The notes under the pieces are model-generated. The model did not search any database, was not told the origin of the DNA, and saw nothing but the letters and a program-made list of their open reading frames with translations. Source: Eudoraea sp. (GTDB lineage Bacteria; Bacteroidota; Bacteroidia; Flavobacteriales; Flavobacteriaceae). Taken from it: a stretch of DNA of 20,942 nucleotides. Each line of letters starts with the position of its first letter. Position 1 is the first letter of the stretch. Both the position numbers and the translations under genes were made by a program. Where the stretch lies: positions 1 to 20,942 of the forward strand of contig JABDRK010000214.1 of assembly GCA_013041785.1 (NCBI GenBank), written 5' to 3'. Below, piece by piece: positions 14,372-20,904 of this stretch.

Positions 14372-15211
14372 CTACTCATGGAGTACCAGGAACGGTACCT
14401 CCGTGTGATAGCTTATTTCTTCTACAGCCGGACGGAACAGTATCCGCTGGAAAAAGTTTAGATTTTTGGCAACCATCGCAATCATATCAATATCGCGACT
14501 CTCAACAAAACACTGTACAGCGGTCTCAAGCTTGCTGCCAGTAATGGTATGGAAACTATGCGATACACCTCTCAGATAATCGTGAAGGAATTCCTTGTTT
14601 TGTATCTGTTCCCGTGTCAATTCTTCCCCGCGCTTGGTTATATGCAATACCCTTAGGTTGGCTTCGTTCCTGTTGATGACACCAATAAGGGTGTCCAGCA
14701 CCTTTACATCGTAATTGATAAAGTAATCTGTTGGGAACGCAATCTCTTTTGGGATTTTATACTCGGCTTCCTCAGGAACAGCCAGAAGCGGGCATTTTAC
14801 TTTGGTGATTACATCACCGGTGTTGCTGCCAAGGGATACCTTTTTTAGTCCCGAGGCTCCCTTAGTTCCCATAATGATAAGGTCTATATGCTTATCCTGA
14901 ATCTCCCTTTTAATGCTGTCCACAAAGAAATCATAAAGGGCTATGGTAATGAAGGTATGCCTTTCATTGGGAAGGGTTTTATTAATTTGTTCTAAGAGTT
15001 CTTTCAGGTTTTTTTCACTTTCCTGAAGCATGGTCTCGCGCAGCATATCTGTACTGGCCTTAATTGAAGTTCCGGCTCCTGAATACGGGGGTAAGGGATT
15101 TATATGGAGCAGGTAAATCGTACAGCGCTCTTTTCGGAATAATTCCAGTCCGTAAGTAATGGCATTCCATGCGTTAGACGAGAAATCTGTTGGAATTAAT
15201 ATGCGTAACAT
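14372..15211 (-). CDS. Tandem-domain universal stress protein (USP-E)
   Basis: A 279-residue two-domain USP. Domain 1 opens 'LRILIPTDFSSNAWNAITYG' and has the canonical loop 'GTKGASGLKKVSLGSN' (Gly115, Gly118, Gly128, Ser129). Domain 2 opens 'EIAFPTDYFINYDVKVLD' and ends 'EVPFLVLHE', with the glycine signature replaced by 'AMVAKNLNFFQRILFRP'. A Gly-Pro-rich linker ('PPYSGAGTS') lies at 41-49. It is the last gene after the LOV kinase and the receiver-CRP regulator, 89 bp downstream of the regulator, with its own box-controlled promoter and a strong terminator. It may thus be both co-transcribed with its regulators and induced separately by them. Confidence 0.93.
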   Translation of the reverse strand: MLRILIPTDFSSNAWNAITYGLELFRKERCTIYLLHINPLPPYSGAGTSIKASTDMLRETMLQESEKNLKELLEQINKTLPNERHTFITIALYDFFVDSIKREIQDKHIDLIIMGTKGASGLKKVSLGSNTGDVITKVKCPLLAVPEEAEYKIPKEIAFPTDYFINYDVKVLDTLIGVINRNEANLRVLHITKRGEELTREQIQNKEFLHDYLRGVSHSFHTITGSKLETAVQCFVESRDIDMIAMVAKNLNFFQRILFRPAVEEISYHTEVPFLVLHE

Positions 15212-15235
15212 TTCGGGGTAAGTTTAAATAGGACA

Positions 15236-15278
15236 TAAAAGTAACATACCAAAGCTACCCTGTAAATGACGATTATCA
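15236..15278 (-). promoter_or_regulatory. CRP/FNR-like box and -7 element for USP-E
   Basis: The minus strand reads TGATAATCGTCA across 15278-15267, an imperfect palindrome of the TGAT-N4-(A/G)TCA form. TACTTTTA (15243-15236) is exactly 33 bp from its centre and close to TAnnTTTG. The implied leader is about 20 nt. The box lies in the 89-bp gap after the regulator gene, so it gives USP-E a private promoter. Confidence 0.7.
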
Positions 15279-15300
15279 TGTGCCCATGTTTCCCGGGCCA

Positions 15301-16353
15301 CTAACTGATATTCCGAAGGCGTTCTTCATCCAGGATTTGAATATCCCGGTCACAGATATCGATCAGGCCTTCCTTTTTAAAACTGGAAAGTGTGCGGATA
15401 AGCGTTTCTGTTGCCATTCCGGCTACCCCGGCAAGGTCGCTCCTCAGGATATGTATAGGCCCCTTGGCGTTGGACTGTAGTTTGTCTGCAAACCTTAAAA
15501 TGGTGTTGGCTGTTTTCTTTCGCACAGAACCATAGGCCATCTGAAGCAACTGATCCCGTGCATCGGTAAGGCTTTCGGCCATCAATTGCATCAGTTCCAT
15601 CACCAGGTCAGGGTTTCTAAATAACACTTCTTTGAGGGTGTTTTTGGCAATCCCTACACAACGCGTATCCTCCATGGCAGTTGCGTATTCCGGGTAGGGA
15701 ACGTTCCTGGTGAAACTGGTAAAGCCAAAGAAATCGTCAGGCTTGTGAATACCCGTGATCAGTTCCTTTCCCTGTTCTTCAAGTTTATGCGTTTTTACCA
15801 CCCCAGACACCACCAGGTAAACGATATTGGAATTATCACCCTCTCTATAAATGGTTTCCCCAAGCTTGAATTTATAATCCTTCCCATTGTCGAAAATAAA
15901 ATTCTTGAGTTCGTGGAGGTTTTGTATGTCTGCTCCCCTGAATATTTCGGAAGTTTTGGCCTCCCGGTCAAGATCCCTTAAGATGGCCATTTTCGCCATG
16001 CGGCTTTCTATAGCACCTATTAACTCTCCTTCTTCAAATGGTTTGGTGATATAGTCATCAGCTCCAAGTTCCATGCCTTTGCGAACGTCCCGTCGCTCGG
16101 TCTTGGCTGAAAGAAAAATAAAGGGGATGCCTTTGGTAGCCTCATTCTGTGAGAGTTTCTCAAGAACGGCATAACCGTCTAGTTCCGGCATCATTATGTC
16201 ACAGATAATAACATCCGGATTTCGCTCCAGGGCAAGCTGTATGCCCCTTTTTCCATTAGGTGCCGTAAACACTTGATAATTGGAAAGTTCCAATAACTCT
16301 GCAGTGCTTTCGCGCAGTACGGTGTCGTCCTCAATTAGCAGCACTTTCTTCAT
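15301..16353 (-). CDS. Response regulator: receiver domain fused to CRP/FNR-type DNA-binding module
   Basis: A 350-residue transcription regulator. Residues 1-120 are a receiver with acidic pocket Asp9/Asp10, phosphoacceptor Asp52 ('VIICDIMMPELDG'), Ser82 and Lys104 ('YITKPF'). Residues about 140-265 are a cyclic-nucleotide-binding-like barrel ('GETIYREGDNSNIVYLVVSG'). Residues about 275-345 are the CRP-type winged helix with recognition segment 'GMATETLIRTLSSFKKEGLI'. Glu316 and Arg320 match CRP Glu181/Arg185 and FNR Glu209/Arg213, which read the TGA core. Ile319 replaces the FNR Ser. Only Cys51, Cys232 and Cys334 exist, so there is no FNR Fe-S cluster. The input is thus phosphorylation, presumably from the LOV kinase encoded 57 bp upstream. 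TGA-N6-TCA boxes at neighbouring promoters are its likely targets. Confidence 0.93.
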   Translation of the reverse strand: MKKVLLIEDDTVLRESTAELLELSNYQVFTAPNGKRGIQLALERNPDVIICDIMMPELDGYAVLEKLSQNEATKGIPFIFLSAKTERRDVRKGMELGADDYITKPFEEGELIGAIESRMAKMAILRDLDREAKTSEIFRGADIQNLHELKNFIFDNGKDYKFKLGETIYREGDNSNIVYLVVSGVVKTHKLEEQGKELITGIHKPDDFFGFTSFTRNVPYPEYATAMEDTRCVGIAKNTLKEVLFRNPDLVMELMQLMAESLTDARDQLLQMAYGSVRKKTANTILRFADKLQSNAKGPIHILRSDLAGVAGMATETLIRTLSSFKKEGLIDICDRDIQILDEERLRNIS

Positions 16354-16410
16354 TGGACATCGGCATTCTTAGCTATGCTTCTAAGTTACGAATTATTATT
16401 GCCTTTTCCT

Positions 16411-18303
16411 TCAGGCACAGGCCTTATCATCTATGGGAAATACGAGAGTAAAGGTGGTACCTTCATTTTCCCTGCTGCTGAAACTAATCGATCCTCCAAG
16501 GTTATCGACATGGGATTTTACAATGTTAAGCCCGATTCCTGTACCCTGGGTAAGCAGTACGTTTTCGGCCCGGAAATAGCGTTCAAATATAAAGCGCTGG
16601 TCTTTTTCGGGGATTCCAATTCCCTCGTCTATTACCTTTATGACCAGCATATCATCCCCTGCTGTTACCTGGATATCGATTAGGGTATCCTCCGGAGAAT
16701 ATTTTATGGAATTATAGAGCAGGTTAGTCAACGCAAGGGAAACAATTTTCTCGTCCTGGCAAACCGTAAGATCATCTACATCCTTCGGATAGTTGATACG
16801 CTGCCCGCTTTTCAGCATCATATTGGCGTTGTAAACAACCTCATTGATTACTTTGCTCAATGAGAATTTAGTCAGGTTATACAACTCTTTTCCTTTTTCA
16901 AACCGTTCAATGGAAAGGAAATCGTTAAGAATATTGTTGAGGTGCTTTACCTCCCTTTTTATGGTCTTTAAATGCCTGTTCCTTTTCTCCTGACTTTCGG
17001 TTTCCTGGTATTTACCGACCAGTGTTGCCGAAGTCAGAATGGCACTTAGGGGTGTTTTAAACTCATGAGAAACCATAGATAAAAATTTGGTTTTCAACTC
17101 ATTGAGTTCAATTTCCCGCGACAGTGCTTCCTGCAGCTGCCTGGTCCTTTCTTCAACGGTGGCCTCCAGGCGATCCATATAGTTGCGTTTTTCTGTGATA
17201 TCCAGAATGATGCAGATAATAACCCGATTATCGCCCTTTTTTGAAGATTGGAGGTGAACTTCTACCGGGTATTCAGAACCGTCCTTGCGCTTCAGAAGTG
17301 TCTCCAGTATAATCTTTTCCCGACTTCTTCTGAAAATAGGTTCAAGTGCTTTGTGAAATTTAGCTTTGTTATATTGAGGCAACAGGGCGAGCAAGGACTT
17401 TCCCCGCAGTTCCTCAAGTGTGTATCCGGAGTTTATACAAGCTCCAAAATTGGCATGGCTGATCTTGAGGTTGTCTGCCTCCAGCACATAAATCTCGTTC
17501 AGGGATTCATTGAAAATCCGAACCAGGTAATTAACCTCCTGTTCGATATTTACCCGCAGGGTAATATCGTTTTGTATCCCGATAAAATGGGTTATGATGC
17601 CGTCCTCATTCTTAATGGGATTAATAGACACCTCGTTCCAGAAAAGGGTGCCGTCCTTTCTGTAATTTCGAACCTCAACCTGGCAACTCTCTCCTTTTTT
17701 TATGGCATTTCTCATGACCTGTACCCCTTCCTGATTACGGTCCTGATTCTGCAGAAAACGACAATTCCGGTTCAGAATTTCTGAGCGGGAATAGCCCGTT
17801 ATTTTCTCAAAGGCGCGATTGGCATAGATTATCGGATTGTCTGGCAGCAGGGCATCGGTTATTACAATACCGTTGTGTGCTGAATCGATTGCCTCGGTTT
17901 GCAGATTAAAGCTCTGCTGAAATTCCACTTCCTGGCTGATGTCGCGCACAAGCGCCAGGACATAATTGCGTTCATAAAGTTCAAAAGGGTGCAGGTCGAC
18001 CTTAAGGGGAAATTCCTCACCGGATTTTCGCTGGCCAAACAGGCATCTGTCCTCAACCATTTCCCCAGTTTTGGAGGATTTAAAGTATTTAGTGGTGTGT
18101 TCCTTATGTACTTTTTTAAATCGGTTAGGGATCAGGATGTTTAGCGATTGGCCAATAAGTTCCTCCCTGGTATATCCGAAGAATTTCAGTGCACGCCCGT
18201 TAATTGAAACTATCTCGTGTTCCCGGTTTACCACTATGATCCCTTCTGAAATCGCATCAGAAAGCAAGCGAAAAACACTACTGTCTTTCTCAAATTTACG
18301 CAT
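16411..18303 (-). CDS. PAS-LOV-PAS histidine kinase, probable blue-light photoreceptor
   Basis: A 630-residue soluble kinase without membrane helices. PAS-1 spans about 10-122. PAS-2 (about 135-250) is LOV-like: 'NRNCRFLQNQ' holds Cys181, the residue that forms the flavin adduct in LOV photoreceptors, with Arg182 and Gln185. Flavin contacts Asn213 ('RNYRKDGT'), Asn223 ('FWNEVSINP') and Gln244 ('FIGIQNDIT') are all in place. PAS-3 spans about 260-372. A coiled coil (373-405) leads to HisKA with His413 in 'MVSHEFKTPLSAI'. HATPase boxes are NLLYNSIKYS (Asn527, Asn531), DEGIGIP (559-565), FERYFR and GTGIGL (587-592). Blue light would modulate autophosphorylation. The next gene, the receiver-CRP fusion, is the likely partner. 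PAS-1 and PAS-3 may sense other cues. The leader has a poor TACAGTTA -7 candidate at 18395-18402, 32 bp from the box at 18425. Confidence 0.92.
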   Translation of the reverse strand: MRKFEKDSSVFRLLSDAISEGIIVVNREHEIVSINGRALKFFGYTREELIGQSLNILIPNRFKKVHKEHTTKYFKSSKTGEMVEDRCLFGQRKSGEEFPLKVDLHPFELYERNYVLALVRDISQEVEFQQSFNLQTEAIDSAHNGIVITDALLPDNPIIYANRAFEKITGYSRSEILNRNCRFLQNQDRNQEGVQVMRNAIKKGESCQVEVRNYRKDGTLFWNEVSINPIKNEDGIITHFIGIQNDITLRVNIEQEVNYLVRIFNESLNEIYVLEADNLKISHANFGACINSGYTLEELRGKSLLALLPQYNKAKFHKALEPIFRRSREKIILETLLKRKDGSEYPVEVHLQSSKKGDNRVIICIILDITEKRNYMDRLEATVEERTRQLQEALSREIELNELKTKFLSMVSHEFKTPLSAILTSATLVGKYQETESQEKRNRHLKTIKREVKHLNNILNDFLSIERFEKGKELYNLTKFSLSKVINEVVYNANMMLKSGQRINYPKDVDDLTVCQDEKIVSLALTNLLYNSIKYSPEDTLIDIQVTAGDDMLVIKVIDEGIGIPEKDQRFIFERYFRAENVLLTQGTGIGLNIVKSHVDNLGGSISFSSRENEGTTFTLVFPIDDKACA

Positions 18304-18424
18304 AAATCAAAGGTAAGGCTTTTACTGTTTAAAGTCCTGCGTTTTGTACCCTAAGAGGGCCGTATTAAATGTAATCAGGCAGGTATAGCATACATAACTG
18401 TAACTCAATTATCATGGGTTAATA

Positions 18425-18467
18425 TGACAAGTGTCATAGGAATTATCTTTCTTCTCACTTATGTTTC
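18425..18467 (+). promoter_or_regulatory. CRP/FNR-like box and -7 element for the HMA-like/TerB-like pair
   Basis: TGACAAGTGTCA (18425-18436) has perfect arms that extend to TATGAC and GTCATA (18423-18438). TATGTTTC (18460-18467), one base off TAnnTTTG, lies 33 bp from the box centre, giving a leader of about 12 nt. The box lies in the divergent region ahead of the LOV kinase, so feedback on the kinase gene is possible but less well supported. Confidence 0.72.
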
Positions 18468-18483
18468 CTCAAAATCCTAGAAA

Positions 18484-18729
18484 ATGGAAGCATTTGTTCG
18501 CCTAAGCAATCTCAAAAATTTACATGACAGTAAACGTATAGAACGCAACCTGCATAGAATTTTGGATGTGAGCCTCATCAGTATAGACATTCAGGATCAG
18601 GCCTTGCGGTTTCACTATGATGAACCGGGGGTATATGAAGAAGTGGTTCGCGAATTAAAGCGTCTGGGAAACCCAGTGATCAAATGCATTTACAGAGAAA
18701 AAGATAAGCTCATACCAACCTCTCAGTAA
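18484..18729 (+). CDS. Small HMA-fold-like protein lacking the CxxC metal site
   Basis: An 81-residue protein with the beta-alpha-beta-beta-alpha-beta pattern of heavy-metal-associated domains: 'MEAFVRLSNLKN', a helix, 'VSLISIDIQDQALRFHYDEP', a helix 'VYEEVVRELKRLG', then 'NPVIKCIY'. The usual MxCxxC loop is replaced by LSNLKNLHDSK, and the only cysteine is Cys68, so it probably does not bind copper or zinc in the normal way. It has no export signal. It is the first gene of a pair, one base before the TerB-like gene, and has its own box-controlled promoter. Its role in the stress response is unknown. The fold assignment rests on pattern, not on a search. Confidence 0.72.
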   Translation: MEAFVRLSNLKNLHDSKRIERNLHRILDVSLISIDIQDQALRFHYDEPGVYEEVVRELKRLGNPVIKCIYREKDKLIPTSQ

Positions 18730-18730
18730 T

Positions 18731-19120
18731 ATGGAAAATACAGCATTGAACACAACCTTGTTTGAAAATTTAGGAAAAGTATTTTATGCTATTGCAAATG
18801 CAGACCGCAACCTGCATGAAAATGAAATAGCACGATTAAAAGCGGAAATTGAAAAATACTGGAAGCCCATCTTTGCAGAAGCACCATACTCCATGGCGTA
18901 TTACATCTGGCATGCCTTTGAGCGTTGCAGGAGCAATAAGGTAGCAGCCGATAAAGCTTTTGAAGAATTTGCTTTATATTTTGAGCAGGAGCCGGGGCCA
19001 TTTACCGCCGAAATCCGTGAGTTGATCCTGGATACAGCGAATGCTATTGCCGCAGCTTATGCAGATAAAAACAAATCCGAACTGATCCTGCTGGCAAAAT
19101 TGCAGTTATTGCTCAAATAA
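18731..19120 (+). CDS. TerB-like all-helical protein, function unknown
   Basis: A 129-residue helical cytosolic protein. 'LGKVFYAIANADRNLHENEI' followed by 'ARLKAEIEKYW' resembles the first helices of the tellurite-resistance TerB fold, where an acidic turn (here Asp-Arg-Asn-Leu-His-Glu-Asn-Glu) precedes a helix. The end 'ILDTANAIAAAYADKNKSEL' repeats a similar Ala-rich helix plus acidic turn, suggesting internal symmetry. TerB-like domains have been linked to metal sensing and to membrane-associated stress complexes. Tellurite itself need not be involved. It starts one base after the HMA-like gene stops, so the two are translated together. It ends 9 bp before the convergent USP-F gene. Confidence 0.75.
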   Translation: MENTALNTTLFENLGKVFYAIANADRNLHENEIARLKAEIEKYWKPIFAEAPYSMAYYIWHAFERCRSNKVAADKAFEEFALYFEQEPGPFTAEIRELILDTANAIAAAYADKNKSELILLAKLQLLLK

Positions 19121-19129
19121 CACCACTTC

Positions 19130-19966
19130 CTATACCTGTATGGTAAGTACCGGTATTTCTGCCCTGTTGGCTACATCTTCTCCGATACTTCCTTTGAAAA
19201 AGTGAGCTAATCCCTTGCGCCCGTGGGTAGGCATGGCAATAATATCGGCTCCCACAGCTTCCGCATACTGGAACAAGCCTCCTTCAATGGAGTAGTCGCA
19301 AACAACATGAGAAGTGACGTTAGCAGGAATCTCCATGCGGTGGGCTACCTTAAAAAACAGGTCCCGCTCCTTGTAAATTTCCGCCGAGCTTTTAAATTTT
19401 TCGGTAGGTAAATTCACATAAACGACATGTATATCAACCGGCCAACGAGAAAAAAACTTTAGTGCGCTGGTATAGGCACTGAGATCTTCAATCTTATAAT
19501 CACAGGCATAGACTACGCGATGCGGTTTGTATTCCTGGCGCTGTTTCTTGACCACAAGCACAGGTATCTTTGCCGTCCGAACTACTTTTTCCGTATTGGA
19601 ACCCACAAAAATCCCACTAATTCCGCTGGCTCCATGAGATCCCATAACAATGAGGTCGGCTTTCACCTCCATAGCTACTTCATTGATCTCACTAAAGATT
19701 TTGTAATTCTGGACCATCTCATGAACTTTTAGATCTTTGAGGTAGGGTTGATCCCTGAATTCCTGAAATCGTTTTTGCGTAAGCTTCATATAATAATGGG
19801 CTTCCGCAGCTTCCTGTGATGAATCCTTCGTCAGTATAGCTTCCGAGAGGCCCATCATGTGGAGCAGTACAAGTTCAGACTTATTTTGCCTTGCGAGGGA
19901 TGCTGCAACCTCCAACGCATAGGTCGAATGTTCTGAAAAATCTGTTGGTACCAGAATTTTGTTCAT
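19130..19966 (-). CDS. Tandem-domain universal stress protein (USP-F), both halves near-canonical
   Basis: A 278-residue two-domain USP of a different subgroup from the other five. Domain 1 opens 'NKILVPTDFSEHSTYALEVA' and has 'GSHGASGISGIFVGSN' (Gly109, Gly112, Gly122, Ser123). Domain 2 retains a near-complete signature, 'MPTHGRKGLAHFFKGSIGED' (Gly249, Gly259, Ser260), with only the first Gly replaced by Pro246. It lacks the FPTDY motif of the other copies and has 'VVYACDYKIEDLSAYTSALK' instead. Two nucleotide sites per chain are therefore possible. It lies 22 bp downstream of the ribosome hibernation factor, so the two are very likely co-transcribed. It is the clearest link here between USPs and ribosome hibernation. 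Confidence 0.93.
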   Translation of the reverse strand: MNKILVPTDFSEHSTYALEVAASLARQNKSELVLLHMMGLSEAILTKDSSQEAAEAHYYMKLTQKRFQEFRDQPYLKDLKVHEMVQNYKIFSEINEVAMEVKADLIVMGSHGASGISGIFVGSNTEKVVRTAKIPVLVVKKQRQEYKPHRVVYACDYKIEDLSAYTSALKFFSRWPVDIHVVYVNLPTEKFKSSAEIYKERDLFFKVAHRMEIPANVTSHVVCDYSIEGGLFQYAEAVGADIIAMPTHGRKGLAHFFKGSIGEDVANRAEIPVLTIQV

Positions 19967-19988
19967 GTATAGAAATTTTATGACTAGG

Positions 19989-20288
19989 TCAATGCTTGTT
20001 AAAGACTTCTTTGCGTTTTTTTAGCTGGCCTTCAAGTTCCTTTATGGTAGCGGCGGCCGCCTTTTCAAAATTGTCCTCACTTGTTTTAGCAAATAGCCTG
20101 GGGCCGGGTGCACTTAGTTGAATTTCGCAAATCTTGCCTTTACCCGTGGGATCATTTTCCAATTTAAAATAAACATCTGCACTAATGATCCATTCAAATT
20201 TTTTCTCCAGTTTTCTGAGCTTGTTAGTTACTATATTGCTCATGGACTCACTGGTAGGCATTTGGACATATTGAATATTTATAGTCAT
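19989..20288 (-). CDS. Short-form ribosome hibernation promoting factor (HPF/RaiA family)
   Basis: A 99-residue protein covering the S30AE/HPF domain only, so it is the short form. 'MTINIQYVQMPTSESMSNIV' gives the first strand and helix. 'LRKLEKKFEWIISADVYFKL' is the typical basic helix and second strand, and 'KICEIQLSAPGPRLFAKTSE' precedes 'DNFEKAAAATIKELEGQLKK', the second helix. Family members bind the 30S decoding centre, silence ribosomes in stationary phase, and in the short form help make 100S dimers. Without the long-form C-terminal dimerisation domain, another factor may be needed. The gene precedes USP-F by 22 bp and has a TGA-N6-TCA box and -7 element ahead of it. Confidence 0.93.
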   Translation of the reverse strand: MTINIQYVQMPTSESMSNIVTNKLRKLEKKFEWIISADVYFKLENDPTGKGKICEIQLSAPGPRLFAKTSEDNFEKAAAATIKELEGQLKKRKEVFNKH

Positions 20289-20312
20289 ATGTAAAAAGAT
20301 TTAGATAGTAAT

Positions 20313-20355
20313 TAAAAGTACTTGCAATTCGAGTAGCATAAAATGACATTTATCA
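20313..20355 (-). promoter_or_regulatory. CRP/FNR-like box and -7 element for HPF/USP-F
   Basis: The minus strand reads TGATAAATGTCA across 20355-20344. TACTTTTA (20320-20313) lies 33 bp from its centre and is identical to the -7 element of USP-E. The implied leader is about 20 nt. The two promoters also share the TTTA-rich bases that follow the box. Confidence 0.72.
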
Positions 20356-20451
20356 GGCATCTCGCACTTCAGGTCCGGAAACACAAAACCAGTTGTTTAT
20401 TACAACGATTTTTAACCCATTTATAGTACGTTCCTTAAAGATAAGATTTAT

Positions 20452-20883
20452 TTAGTGATCTTTCAGTTGTTTGATCAAAACCACCAAAATCCCCAGAATG
20501 ATAAGGTTTTTTATAATATACTGACCCACAAGGGTAAGCCCGAATGGTGCCTGGGTAAATATCATATCGGGGAAGAAGATAAAGGGTGTGAACGTTAGCA
20601 GGATGTGCAGAAAGGCCACATACAGGGTAACTTTCCTGAACAGATTAAAAATGAGAAACAATCCTACAGATACCTCCCAAAAGGCAAGCAATATTATGGC
20701 CAGCCGATCTGAAAATACGTCCAATGTAAGGGCGCGAACGGTTTCCAGTGCTAAACCTTCTGCCGGACTTACTCCGGGAAAGAATTTCAGGGTGCCAAAC
20801 CAAAGGTACACCAGCCCGATAGCTATGGTTATGATTCCACTTTCACTTCGGCCTCTTCTGTAGAATATTACTCTTGCTTTCAT
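20452..20883 (-). CDS. DoxX-like four-helix inner-membrane protein
   Basis: A 143-residue membrane protein with four predicted helices at about 16-36, 60-80, 86-105 and 118-137. 'GLVYLWFGTLKFFPGVSPAE' and 'AFWEVSVGLFLIFN' (Trp69-Glu70) are DoxX-type landmarks, and 'GQYIIKNLIILGILVVL' closes the fold. DoxX relatives are small quinone- or thiol-linked membrane proteins, often paired with redox enzymes. The exact partner is unknown. The N terminus is basic (MKARVIFYRRGR), consistent with a cytosolic start. The upstream end is cut by the window at what may be another regulatory box. The leader is short and AT-rich. Confidence 0.82.
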   Translation of the reverse strand: MKARVIFYRRGRSESGIITIAIGLVYLWFGTLKFFPGVSPAEGLALETVRALTLDVFSDRLAIILLAFWEVSVGLFLIFNLFRKVTLYVAFLHILLTFTPFIFFPDMIFTQAPFGLTLVGQYIIKNLIILGILVVLIKQLKDH

Positions 20884-20904
20884 AAAAACAGCTTCAAAAA
20901 GTCG

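Noticed and set aside
15301..16353. Regulator as a true oxygen-sensing FNR
   Set aside because: It lacks the N-terminal cysteine cluster and has a receiver domain instead. The three cysteines present are scattered.
18444..18451. TATCTTTC as the -7 element for the HMA-like gene
   Set aside because: It is only 17 bp from the box centre, which would place the activator over the core promoter. TATGTTTC at 33 bp fits the other five promoters.
19981..19991. TGACTAGGTCA near the start of USP-F as another regulatory box
   Set aside because: The spacer is 3 bases rather than 4, it overlaps the HPF stop codon, and USP-F follows HPF by only 22 bp, leaving no room for class II geometry.
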